A stretch of 64,000 nt of DNA from Larix kaempferi (taxonomy: Eukaryota > Streptophyta > Pinopsida > Pinales > Pinaceae), in the NCBI GenBank assembly GCA_027924585.1, contig BSBM01000232.1, forward strand, positions 26,199,501-26,263,500. The letters are read 5' to 3'. The position numbers were made by a program, and so were the translations under genes. The notes under the pieces were generated by a model, which worked only from the letters and a program-made list of their open reading frames with translations, did no database searches and was not told the DNA's origin. Shown piece after piece: positions 10,657-21,560 of the stretch (positions within the stretch are counted from its first letter, which is position 1; each line of letters begins with the position of its first letter).

Positions 10657-10943
10657 AATGGCTCTAGCTAATAAGTAGTTAATCGTTTGTCATTAATAAT
10701 CAGAATCATGCAGGTTAATTGTTTGCGTTGATAGGTGTGTCAACAACTTACGTAGATGTAGTTAAGGGCTCTAGCTATGGCTCATTTGATCTTGTAATTG
10801 AAAGTTTGATCTGTTTGCTGATGATTACTGTTACAGTCTTAGAGCAACAAAGTCCTTCTGTAGAGAATTTGTATACATGTATTGACTATGCAATGACCTT
10901 CAATCCTTTTGTTCAAATTTAGACAAATAGGAACTTGATTTTT

Positions 10944-11376
10944 AACAGCCAGAAAGTCCACCATTTCTTACATAAAAGTTAAAACAAATCTTTAACTCGT
11001 TCATAATTCACTACAAATCTTCATCTTCATTAATATAGGTGACATCTATTTCTCTTGATATTTATGGGTTTATAACTTTATATTGTTGGTTATGTATGCA
11101 CCCATATTCTACACGGTATCAGACCAAATACCTGTCTTGGAGCCTATGATGTTTGAAGAGGTTGAACAGCCGGAAAGTCCACCATTTCTTACATAAAAGT
11201 TCAAACAAATCTTTAACTCGTTCATAATTCACTACAAATCTTCATCTTCATTTAATATAGGTGACATCTATTTCTCTCCATATTTATGGGTTTATATTGT
11301 TGGTTATGCATGTACCCATATTCTACACGGTATCAGACCAAATACCTGTTTTAGAACCTATGATGTTTGAAGAGGT
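10944..11376 (+). repeat. 221-bp tandem duplication with a primer-binding-site-like word
   Basis: 10944-11164 and 11165-11376 are two nearly identical copies (AACAGCC(A/G)GAAAGTCC start). Each contains GGTATCAGACC after a CAC, close to the initiator-Met primer-binding site TGGTATCAGAGCC of plant Copia elements. This may be a duplicated LTR-leader junction; no LTR boundary is provable. Confidence 0.6.
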
Positions 11377-12325
11377 ACAGAGCCATGGAGACAATTGATA
11401 TGAAGACCAGGAGGGAGACCAAATCTCATTTGATACTGGGAACCCTGGGTGGATAAGGAAGGAAATTCTGCATTGAAAAAGGTGAGATTATGAAGGGTTG
11501 ATAAGGCTGTGATAAGAAAGAAAAAGCTATGAAGGCTCTCAAAAGGATGGAATCCACAGTAATGTTAAATTAAAAAGGCAAATAAATATTATTTGATTAA
11601 ACAAGGGGTTTCAAATTTATTTTTGAAGTTCCTAAGTTAAGCCTTGGGAATAATTAAAAATAAAATTATAGACAAGAAATTTCAAATGACAGCTGTGAAG
11701 TTGTTGAACAACTCTTTAACCAGTCGAAGGTGCTGTGGAAGGAGACATCTGATCAGAGATCCAGTGTGAGATCCCACAATCAGCAGGCAGACAAGTTTTT
11801 TGTGAAACACAGAAGACAGAAGGCAGAGAATGCAAAATTTTGAAGAGAGCAGATGCCTGTTTTGGAGAGCATATCTAAGCCAGTTTGCAGAACCCTGTGT
11901 ATCAACTTTTTAGACCCAAAGTCAGAGGCCATTGAGTGAAACAATGAGAAGCAGAGAGAGGGAAACAGCAGAATGCAATTTTATGATGAAGATAAGACTG
12001 TTTTCCAGAAGGGAGACATTTGTGAGAAATGTAGAGACTAATCTAGCTGTGATTTTTTAGTTAGAGCAGTCTTTTGTGTCAATTTCCATTTTTGTTTGTG
12101 CCATAGGTTAAATTAGTGCCTTATGAAATGCCAAATCTGTTAGACCCAATGTGGGAGTATGGTTACCCAATTGATGCTCATGATCAACAGAGGCCGAGGT
12201 GCTAGCTATATGGAAAGGAAATATTTGGCTGAATCATCTGCTTGAAATACCACCTTGCCACATTACAGAGCATGAAGTGGATATTTGCCTTTCATCTACC
12301 CTGGAAATCATCCATACTTCCCCAT
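11377..12325. other. Unassigned spacer
   Basis: Starts with an AGAGCCATGG word that could be a gag start context, but no gag frame follows. Multiple stops in every frame and no clear repeat. Confidence 0.4.
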
Positions 12326-12367
12326 GATCCATGGATGGTAAACGGGGTAAACCTTTGGCCCAAATTA

Positions 12368-12566
12368 ATGAGCCTCACCCAAGGGTATGAAGAGAGTTGA
12401 ACTTGTGACCTCCCCAACATCAGGGGAGAGATCTCAAGTCTAGCTTTGAGCTAACCATATATATATATGAGCCTCACCCAAGGGTATGAAGAGAGTTGAA
12501 CTTGTGACCTCCCCAACATCGGGGGAGAGATCTCAAGTCTAGCTTTGAGCTAACCATATATATATA
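12368..12566 (-). repeat. Two tandem SINE-like units (99-bp period)
   Basis: ATGAGCCTCACCC... starts at 12368 and again at 12467, each unit ending in GAGCTAACC and an (AT)n run. Read on the minus strand each carries an A-box-like TTAGCTCAAAGCTAGA and a B-box-like CAAGTTCAACTC about 50 bp apart, the spacing of a tRNA-derived SINE head. Confidence 0.6.
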
Positions 12567-13156
12567 AGGGTCATTCCGGTACGATACAGGTCTACTAACA
12601 TAAAATATGCAAAATTTAATATATATATATATATATATATATTAAACGGGGATCATATATATATATATATATGATCCATGGATGGTAAACGGGGTAAACT
12701 TTTGGCCCAAATTAATGAGCCTCACCCAAGGGTATGAAGAGAGTTGAACTTGTGACCTCCCCAACATCGGGGGATAGATCTCAAGTCTAGCTTTGAGCTA
12801 ACCATATATATATATATGGTTAGCTCAAAGCTAGACTTGAGATCTCTCCCCCGATGTAGCTCAAAGCTAGACTTGAGATCTCTCCCCCGATGTATATATG
12901 GTTAGCTCAAAGCTAGACTTGAGATCTCTCCCCCGATGTTGGGGAGGTCACAAGTTCAACTCTCTTCATACCCTTGGGTGAGGCTCATTAATTTGGGCCA
13001 AAGGTTTACATTAATGAGCCAAAGGTTTACCCCGTTTACCATCCACGGATCATATATATATATATATATATATGATCCCCGTTTAATATATATATATATA
13101 TATATTAATTTGCATATTTTATGTTAGGAGACCTGTTTCGTACCGGAATGACCCTT
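12567..13156. repeat. Large palindrome (foldback element) with (AT)n tracts
   Basis: The arms are reverse complements around a centre at 12810/12811. The outer ends AAGGGTCATTCCGGTACG (12567-12584) and CGTACCGGAATGACCCTT (13139-13156) are exact inverses. Inside lie the SINE-like unit, the body ending in TTTACCCCGTTTACC, and four (AT)n microsatellites. The right arm carries extra copies of a ~36-bp SINE-head piece. No target duplication was found. It could fold into a very long hairpin. Confidence 0.8.
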
Positions 13157-13385
13157 CGCGTCGGGTCTGGTTCTGGTTCTGATAACTTTGTTACAAATGC
13201 ATTTCCTTAGCTTTTACTCCTAGATAACATCTTTCTAGTAGGATTGCTGAATATTATAGCCAACAATGATAAAATAGGTCAAGATATTGAAGCTTACCTG
13301 ATTAATTTATTTTTAGTGATCTGAAGAATTTTGTTTGTACCATGGACTTGAATATAGCCTGGCATTTCATGTCCCATGCTTGAAG
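13157..13385. other. Unassigned flank of Copia D
   Basis: No gene visible. It ends in TGAAG, which nearly matches CGAAG beyond the far end of Copia D, so it was probably adjacent to 24124 onward before that insertion. Confidence 0.4.
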
Positions 13386-13833
13386 TGTTCGAGTACACAA
13401 GATAATTCCAAAAGACCGAACACCTAGAGCAGCCACTCACACAAACAGATCACAGATCAACACATCGATGTTTTCACGTGGTTTAAACCCTCGAAAGGGA
13501 AACACTCCATGGCCCCAGCCAAATAGCTACTTGAGACAGTTTATTATGCACAAGAAAGAAAGTTACAAATGAGCTTCTCATAATCGATCAACTAGCAAGT
13601 GACCCTCCATGCTCTTTAAATAGATATCATGGAACAATCGGGTGTCAAGCCACGGATCAAAGGTAGTTATGATCTAAGAGAAGTTGAACCGTCGGATCAC
13701 TCTATGTCTAGAACATATCGTGACCGTCGGATTAGATATTTACAAATGCATACTAAAGAAACACACTTTTCTTAACGGATATATTATAACAAGTTGATCT
13801 TAACTAACTCCTAAGTGTCTAAATATCCTAACA
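13386..13833 (-). repeat. 3' LTR of Copia D (448 bp)
   Basis: Matches 20018-20437 plus 24081-24118. A TATTTAAAG box on the minus strand (about 13615-13623) fits a TATA element. A GTTTAAACC/CCCTTTCGAGG block marks the R-U5 region. Confidence 0.88.
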
Positions 13834-13842
13834 TCTCCCCTT
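13834..13842 (-). other. Polypurine tract of Copia D
   Basis: On the minus strand AAGGGGAGA directly precedes the TGTTAGG start of the 3' LTR. It primes plus-strand DNA synthesis. Confidence 0.8.
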
Positions 13843-13924
13843 AAGAACAACTTGGGATAGGATTGAAGGATTTACAAAAGTGACACTATTAGGAGAAGGA
13901 AGGAGGCATTAGAGCCTATCCCGC

Positions 13925-16900
13925 CTTAATGACAAGTTCCTGAACTCCTAACATAGATCGGAGTTTAGAAAACTTCGCTTTTGTAAGAGATTTGGTGAAG
14001 ATGTCTGCAACTTGATCATCTGTAGGGCAAAAGAGCACTTCAAGAACGCGATCATGAATAAGTTTTCGTATGAAGTGCATATGTAGCTCAATGTGTTTGC
14101 TGTGTTGATGTTGAATTGTATCTTTGGCGAGCTTGATAGCACTTTGATTGTCGCACCAAAGGGGAGTCGGCTGCTGCTGCTGGAATTCAAACTCTGACAG
14201 GATCTGTCGAAGCCATAAAGCTTCTTGACTGGTGTTAACTGCTGCACGATACTCTGCTTCTATTGAAGAGAGAGCAAGAGCTTGTTTCTTACAAGCCTAA
14301 GTGACAGGTTCGGAACCAAGATTGAAGACATAACCTGCAGTAGACTTCCGATCATCAAGATCGCCAACCCAATCTGAATTAGTGAAACCAATCAACAAAG
14401 GAGCCCCCCCTGAACTGTAATGAATCCCAAACTGAATTGTACCTTGAATATATCGAAGTATTCTTTTTGCTGCTTTCCAATGACTTTCATGGGGCGTTTG
14501 CATATAGCGGGCAACACGACCAACGGTAAAGGAAACATCAGGACGAGTATGAGTCAAGTATAAGAGACTACCAACAAGCTGACGATATAGGGTGGCATCA
14601 ACTTAGGGTGAAGTGCAAGTGGCATAATGTTTGACTCCAGATTGGAAGGGAGAGGGGGTTGGTTTACAATCTTCCATGTGAAAGCGACGAAGTAGGTCAC
14701 AATGATACCTAGATTGAGAAAGAAAGATTCCTTCTTTGGTTTGCAAGACTTGGAGGCCAAGAAAATAATGCAAATGTCTTAAGTATGTCATTTCAAATTT
14801 TCGCTTAAGACTGGATTTCACATGGGCTAAAAGCTTAGGGTCGCTACTAGTAAGAATAAGATCATCAGCATAAAGAACAAGGATGATGAGATAGTTTCCT
14901 ACTTTCTTGGTATAGACACTGGGATCAAAATGGCATCTAGAAAAACTAGTGTCAAGGAGAAAGTTATCCATTTTGGCATACCAGGCTCGAGGAGCTTGCT
15001 TAAGGCCATATAGGGATTTCTTAAGGCGACATACAAGACTGGAGTCATTCTGAACATATCCAGGAGGTTGTTCCATGTAAATTTCCTCCTGCAAATCTCC
15101 ATGCAAGAAGGCAGACTTGACATCCATTTGATGGACCTTCCATTTATGTAAGGCTGCAAGGGAAAGAACAAGGCAAATGGAGTTCATTTTGGCGACAGGG
15201 GCAAAGGTTTGATTGTAGTCATTTCCTTCAACTTGGGAAAAACCTTTGGCAACTAACCTTTCCTTAAGCCTTTCAATACTTCCATCTGAGGCATACTTAG
15301 TTCTGTAGACCCATTTACATCTAACAAGTTTTCGTCCTTTCGGAAGAGGGACAAGATCCCGAGTATCGTTCGCCATTAAGGAACGATATTCTTCATCCAT
15401 AGCTGCATCCCAATCTGGATTTCCTGAAGCTTCTGCAAAAATCTCTGGATCATGATTCTCTGAAACTTGAGCCAAAAGAGAAGAGGCTTGCTGGAACTGA
15501 GAACGTGTTCGTCGTTGATCTCTAGGATCATCGGTAAGATCACCATCTGCTTCGCATGTTGAACGAACCCATAGAGGAAGTGGTTGTGCTGGAGGAAAAT
15601 GAGCAGGCGGAGGTGGATTTTCATCCTCACTGTCATCATCAGAAACTGGAATTGGAATGGTGTCAAGGAAGTTGGGAGAAGAAGAAGGCATAAGCGCCGA
15701 ATTAGGCTCGCAGGCCACATATGGCACAAATGTCGAGTTAGGCTCGCAGGCCAAGATATTTTCATCAAATTTTACATCTCTTCAGAATATCCAACAAATA
15801 TGCACTTTTCACTTTTAGGCTGCAATGCTTTTCGTTTTTCATCCGGAACATGAGCCCATGCTTCACTACCAAACACACAGAAGTGACTTACATCTGGTTT
15901 AATTTTACTCCATGCTTCTTCCAGTGTGATAGCTTGTAAAGCTTTAGTGGGGGTGCGATTAACTATGTAATTTGCACAATTTATGGCTTCAACCCAAAAT
16001 TGAAGACTTAGTCCCTTAGCTTGAAGCATACAATTAGCCATTTCTTTTAAAGTGTTGTTCTTCTGTTCAACTACACCATTTTACTGTGATGTATATGGAA
16101 CAATGTGTTGTTGTTGGATTCCTTGTTCAGTGCAGAAAGTAGTGAACTTGTTGTTAACATATTCTCCCTCATTATCAGATCTTAACTTAAGAATTTGATG
16201 ACCAGATTGTTTTTCAACAAGGGCCTCGTAGGCCAAGAACATGTTAAATACTTTGCTCTTAAGTTTTAGGAAATAAACCCAAGTGCGTCTAGAGTAATCA
16301 TCAATGAAAGTTAAGAAATATTTGAAACCAGAAAATGAAGTACATGGAAGAGGACCACACAAGTCACTATGCACAAGCTCCAAGGGGGCCGAGGCGTGCC
16401 AAGAGGCACGTTTGTCAAAATTGTCTCGATGATGTTCTCCGAGTACACAACCGAAACAAACACCATCCCTGCAAGATACCATCGAAAGACATGTCACCAT
16501 ATTTTCTTTACATAGTTGTTGCAATGAGCAATGATTTAAGTGACCAAATCGCTCATGCCAAAGTTTGTTCAAGTCATCAGTATGAGCAACAAAAACTGAG
16601 GGAAAAGGTGATGACCCAAAGTTGTTAAACTTGTACAACCTGGTAATATCATCAACAATTTCAGTGGCTAGGACATGCTTAGGATCTTTAAAATCCTTGA
16701 TTACAACTTGGTGAGGTGTAAACGTTACAGTTTTACCTTCACCAGCATGAGTGATTTGATAGACTGACAACAAATTGTAGGAAATTCTTGGAACACATAG
16801 TACATCACTAAACTGTCCATTATCTACCGGAATTGTTCCAGATCCTACAACACTAAGACATCTATCATCACCAACAAACATTTGTTTGGTGTTACATTCA

Positions 16901-16998
16901 TGCATAGTAGAAAAGATGGCTTTATCCTTTTCCATATGATAAGATCCTACAGGATCATTGAGCTACTCATTCGAAGTAGAAGAAGAAGATGCATTATA
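13925..16998 (-). pseudogene. Copia D pol (protease, integrase, RT, RNase H)
   Basis: From high to low coordinate: the protease region near 16960 reads DPVGS where DSGAS is expected, so the active-site Ser is lost. The pre-integrase HHCC zinc region follows (WHERFGHLNH, later CFGCVLGEHH, about 16430-16550). The integrase core has HSDLCGP, LRSDNEGEY and NGVVEQKN, i.e. the D-D-E residues are kept, with one TAA near 16081-16083. RT fills 15754-14603 with FAPVAKMN, QMDVKSAFLHG, YGLKQAPRAWY and YADD in place of the usual YVDD. RNase H follows to about 13930 (SSIEAEYRAA, WCDNQSAIKLA). Stops near 15770, 14603 and 14297 leave it non-functional, but it is one of the best preserved pol genes here. Confidence 0.9.
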
Positions 16999-17074
16999 GG
17001 AAAAAACAGAAGCACAAAGTGCATGTCCGTGAGATGAAGATTCTGAAGATGATTCAAGGCTGATGTGGTGCTTC

Positions 17075-17655
17075 TTCATTGCTGCTTCCAAGGCTTCCAT
17101 CTTCTTGAAACATTTAGATTCATCATGTTTATCTTTCCCACAAAAGTTGCAATGACGCTTAGTCTTCTTACCTTTTGGTTTGTTTCCTTTGTCATTTTTT
17201 GAAGTATAAGCTAGCTGAGAGGGTTTGGGACCCTTGTTTGGCTTATTATTGGAAGATTTTGCTTCTTGGGATGCTTGGACTTCTCTTTTTGTTGTGCTAG
17301 GAAGGCTTTGCTAGATGTATCTGCATTGCTAACCATTCCAAGATGTATGAGCTTATCCTGCTCTCTAATCAAAGAATCACAAAAGGATTCAAGAGTAGGC
17401 TCTTTATAGCTAGTTGGATCCAAGGATTCTTTCATGGAGTAAAATGTAGATACAAAAACAGAATATGCAGGTCCAAGTTTGGAAAGAATATGGTAAATGC
17501 ATTGTTTGTCTTCTCTTTTAATTTTGCATTCTGCACATAAGAGTCTAAGAGTTTTGTACTTAGATAGATAATCTTGAATGCACGAAAAATCAGTTGGATT
17601 TAAGGAAATCAACTCATTTTCTAGTTGGTGATCTCAAATCTCATTGTGTTTACTA
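17075..17655 (-). pseudogene. Copia D gag, 3' part (UBN2-type gag and zinc knuckle)
   Basis: Encodes the C-terminal half of gag (QLENELISL, YLSKYKTLRLLC) and a CCHC zinc knuckle (CNFCGKDKHDESKC, about 17120-17155) for RNA binding. A TGA replaces an Arg codon just before DHQLENEL. It is separated from the N-terminal half by the solo LTR at 17656-18618. Confidence 0.8.
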
Positions 17656-18618
17656 TGTAAAAATTTAAAGGAAATGTACTAAAACTTCATTTAGACATTT
17701 CTTCAAACACTTTGCTTCACAAATGACTTAGTGGTACTCTGAGTTATTTAAATCCAGAAATAACTTGAACAAAAAGTACTCATTGAAACAACCACACAAG
17801 CACTATAGAATGTGAACACGTGTTTAGGTCCAATGCCCAGGGAAAAACCCAGAGAGATGTCTTTTTATTAAATGAGGGCAAAAACTGATATTTCTCACAA
17901 CTCATAAATTTATCTTCCACTCAGCGAAAAATCATAAATGCAATTAAAAACCAACTTCTCTCAACAAATTTCAGGCTGTTGTACAGACAATGTACGGATT
18001 TCCTTGAAAACTGTGCCAACAAGTGACTGTACGAACTATACAGACTTAGACTGCTGTATGGACTATATACGGATTGCCTCGAAATTTGTGCCAACTGCTG
18101 CCTCGAAAACTGTGCCAACAGAAATTGTACGGACTGTCTCGAAAATTGTGCCAGCAGAGGAATGTACGGATTGTACAATTTCTGTGCTAACAAATGACTG
18201 TACAGACTGTTTGCAGATTGCCTTGGGAACTGTGCCAATGATTTTTCTAGGGAACTGTGCTCTCATAAAATCAGAAATGACTCTTCTCTCTATCTGTGTG
18301 TTTTCTCTTTCACTTAGACTTGTATTTATACTTTTGCTTTCCCAAAAACCTAACTCAAAACCCTAACGATCTTTTCATCCAATGGTTAAGATGATTTTGA
18401 TCTAATGGCTTATATTCAATGCTCCTTTATTAATTACATCTCATAATTAATAGTACATTAAATAACTTTTGAGACAACTTAAAGTTCATAATACTGAAGT
18501 ACTTTATTAAATAGTCACTTTAAAATTATAATAAGTCTAGGAAACACAAGGTTGTGCCCTCTCCATGGCAAACACAAAAACATGGGGCTAAGGACATTCC
18601 TCATTACAAATTTCAACA
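17656..18618 (-). mobile_element. Solo LTR, 963 bp, inserted in Copia D gag
   Basis: TGTAAAAA at the low end and TTTCAACA at the high end give TG...CA termini. The flanks TACTA (17651-17655) and TACCA (18619-18623) are a one-mismatch target duplication. The gag frame breaks exactly here: VFG lies beyond 18618 and KHNEI below 17656. On the minus strand the block with GGGTTTTTCCCTGGGC (around 17835-17855) resembles a plant LTR R-U5, so the LTR points minus. Confidence 0.8.
17965..18250 (-). repeat. Degenerate ~35-bp tandem repeats in the solo LTR
   Basis: About seven imperfect copies of a unit with CTGTACGGA(C/T)TG and CCTCGAAAACTGTGCCAAC. Similar GTACGGA/TGTACAG words occur in both LTRs of Copia E near 30385-30460 and 36440-36500. 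Confidence 0.65.
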
Positions 18619-18623
18619 TACCA

Positions 18624-18892
18624 AACACAAATTCCAATTTTTCCCAAGCTTGATATGGTTTATCAATTCCAGATATGTGGAATCGTAAATCAATAGAGAT
18701 CGACATCCCAATCAATCCACGGGCTTCATCACATTTATTGGCCCATTTTATTTTCTTATCAGCATCAGTGGGCTCCGTTTCTTTCCCTGAGGTAATTCAG
18801 TAAAGTCCCCTACTTCGTAGGACATCCTCCATACGAGATTTCCATGAGAAATAGCTGGAACTAGTAAGTAGAATAACACATGGGGCGGCCAT
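18624..18892 (-). pseudogene. Copia D gag, 5' part with start codon
   Basis: ATG at 18892-18890 starts a frame beginning MAAP with LLTSSSYFSWKSRMEDVL, then DEARGLIGMSIS and QAWEKLEFVFG, the usual start of a UBN2-type Copia gag. A TTTTACAG acceptor-like site stands directly upstream of the ATG, so the leader may be spliced. A stop and a short frame change lie near 18800. The gene continues at 17655 after the solo LTR. Confidence 0.75.
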
Positions 18893-19088
18893 ACTGTAAA
18901 AGGAAGGTCGTAAAAACAAAAACCAATGGTCTGGATGCAAAGATCTCGAAAAACCAGGATTTAAAAAAAAAACGACACTGAAAACTGACTCCGGATGAGG
19001 AAGTTATGCTTGATTGAAAAAATGGTTGCAAGTGACCCCAACAAATACGAGGCATGCAAATGATTGACCCAATTGAAAAAAAATGACC

Positions 19089-19452
19089 TCCCCTCTTCCC
19101 AAGTTTAAACTTATAAACTCACTTTACAATAATGTTGCTCTATGTGAACCACTTTTGTAAAATAAGTGGAGTTTCACTTTTACAATAATGTTACTTTAAA
19201 TATTGCATTCAAAAAGCTAAAAGACTTGAAGTGACTCACTTTTATAATTTAAAGGAGATGCACTTTTACAATAAAGTAACTTAAAAATATAAATTACATG
19301 CAATTTTAGAAAAGTAACTAACAAGAAGATTTGAACTTAAGACCTCTTATTAAATAAAACAATTTTTAACCAAGTGAGCTAATATTAAAAGGTACGTAAA
19401 AGATGGAAATGAGGAAGTTTTTTTTTACTCGTCTCGAACTTCGTGCTTGCAA
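19089..19452 (-). mobile_element. SINE-like insertion in the Copia D leader
   Basis: On the minus strand TTAGCTCACTTGGTTA (A-box-like) and TTAAGTTCAAATC (B-box-like), about 50 bp apart at 19335-19395, resemble a tRNA-derived head. The word AAAAAAATGACCT occurs on both sides (about 19074-19088 and 19453-19466), consistent with a long target duplication. Tail and exact limits are uncertain. Confidence 0.45.
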
Positions 19453-20004
19453 AAAAATGACCTTTTTGCCTACAAATCTCTTTGCATAAACTGAAACAAA
19501 AACAAGAAAAAAATGCCTCGAATTTGGGGTTAGATCTCGTTAGCTTGCCCAGACTGTATATGTTTTCTCACTGTTTCTGATTTGCCGCGGTTGCACGAAG
19601 TGCACGACAAAGAGCATACGCAGTAAAGAAAACCCTTTTTCTTCTGTTTCCGATTTACCGATATCGCACAAGGCATAGGGCAAATAGCATACGCAGAAAG
19701 AGAAGATAACAACCCGAAACTAAAAATGACTAGATCTGAAAAGAAATGAGAAAATTATTTTAAATAAAAGAACATCACTATAACAATATACCTCTAGATC
19801 TGATGAAATGCAAGTATCTTTGGCAAACATAAACATTTTTCGATGAAACGAAAATTATTCCCCACTGGAAATGGCGCTCCGGACGCAATGAAACACCTCT
19901 CAGAGCCCAAAAATGCACAGAAATTTCAGAACCAGAAACCCTTTCACAGCTTCGGCAACACCGGTTCAAGATCTAGATCACTAATGGAAGCGACTCTTCA
20001 GAAT

Positions 20005-20017
20005 CGCTCTAATACCA
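20005..20017 (-). other. Primer-binding site of Copia D
   Basis: TGGTATTAGAGCG on the minus strand directly after the 5' LTR, one base from the initiator-tRNA-Met match TGGTATCAGAGC. Confidence 0.8.
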
Positions 20018-21377
20018 TGTTCAACTACACAATATAATTCCAAAAGACCGGACACCTAGAGAAATTGCTCACACAAACAGATCACATATCAACACATCGA
20101 TGTTTTCACGTGGTTTAAACCCTCGAAAGGGAAACACTCCACAGCCCCAGCCAAATAGCTACTTGAGGCAGTTTATTATGCAAAAGAAAGAAAATTACAA
20201 ATGAGCTTCTCATAATCGATCAACTAGCAAGTGACTCTCCATGCTATTTAAATAGATATCATGGACCAATCGGGTGTTTAGCCACGGATCAAAGGTAGTT
20301 ATGATCTAAGAGAAGTTGAACCGTTGGATCACTCTATGTCTAGAACATATCGTGACCGTCAGATTATATATTTTCAAATGCATACTAATGCATACTAAAG
20401 AAATAGACTTTTCCTAACGGATATATTATAACAAGTTTGTTATCCCTCCAGGAGTCTTCCTAGGTTGTACTCGGAAGAGCCTGGTAACTTGAACTTATCT
20501 TTAAAGATGGGGTAAAATGTGGATCAAGTTGGATGACTGAGATCAAAACTCATATGCTCAAAACATACAGGGATACATTCAAATAGACAAGGCTTTAGCC
20601 ACTGGTGTTTAGGAAGTTTGTAAAGATAGACAGAAGAACTCTTATCGTGCTAGCAAACTCATACATACAACATATATATATAAATGGCAAATCACGACAA
20701 GCAAAGGGCACTGAATATCCAGTTCTCAATACGAAGATGGGATTACAGCTATCTGGCATAGACAAATGAACACTCAGGAAATAGACATTTCACTGCAAGT
20801 ATAAAAGATATAAGAATGGAAACTGAACACACATATGGCAAAAGAAGCTTATATAAATGATACGTAACCAGAAGTCTGATAATACAAATTTAAGCAAAGT
20901 TTTTCCAAAATCGAACCCTTATTCTACTTTAGTTCTGGGCTTTATAGCCATTACAAAGTTTTTGAGATCCCAAAAGATGGATTGAATTTGCTAAAAATAA
21001 CAACTAAGAACAGTTAATGAAAGATTTGACAGTGTATTATGATCAAAATAACTGATTCTTGCTGATACACCTACGCTTGACAGCTGAAACGAGCCTTTGG
21101 GGGATGGAGGACGAGTTTGAAACTGCTGTTTGCAAAAACCTGTAGGTGTCTTTCTCTAAAAATAGACAGGAATATTCCTTTGCTTATCTTGCTGGCGCCC
21201 TCAGTCTGGAAACAGAGGCGATCATGATGCTTTGAACGTTCATCAATCCCCTGGAAAACGCCTTTAAGATGTTCGGGCCAACAGAAAAAGGTTTTGATGC
21301 CCAAAGACAAAACTTTGTGTTTTCTGTGTTTTCGGTAGTTAGCAAAACTGGGCTCGAAAATTATAAGCAACCGAAAG

Positions 21378-21560
21378 CCTTGTATTCGGTGGCTAATGAA
21401 ATAGATTAACGCTTCGCCTAAACCACTGAATCGCTTTAAGGCGCTGGGAACCTTTCTCCCTTTTCGGCAACCGGGAGGGTTCTGCTTGTATGTCGTAAAC
21501 CGCCAAATCGGGATTCGGCAGCTAATGAACAACTCCTATGTTCACCCAAGTTGCCGAAAA
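21378..21560 (-). repeat. Hairpin repeats downstream of the giant-LTR ORF
   Basis: ATTCGGTGGCTAATGAA at about 21388, then TTCGGCAGCTAATGAAC...GTTCACCCAAGTTGCCGAA at about 21513-21558, which can pair into a stem. The same motif family recurs at 23600-23930. Confidence 0.6.

Noticed and set aside
12822-12970. A real tRNA gene
   Set aside because: A-box and B-box words are present, but there is no acceptor stem or anticodon arm and the unit is repeated in a palindrome; a SINE head fits better.
17938-18366. Plus-strand 142-codon frame and minus-strand Gln/Ser-rich frames in the gag solo LTR
   Set aside because: Both are by-products of the ~35-bp tandem repeats, whose length allows open frames by periodicity.
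21071-21532. Minus-strand 153-codon frame after the giant-LTR gene
   Set aside because: It runs through the hairpin repeats and is in no obvious continuation of the gene; composition looks non-coding.
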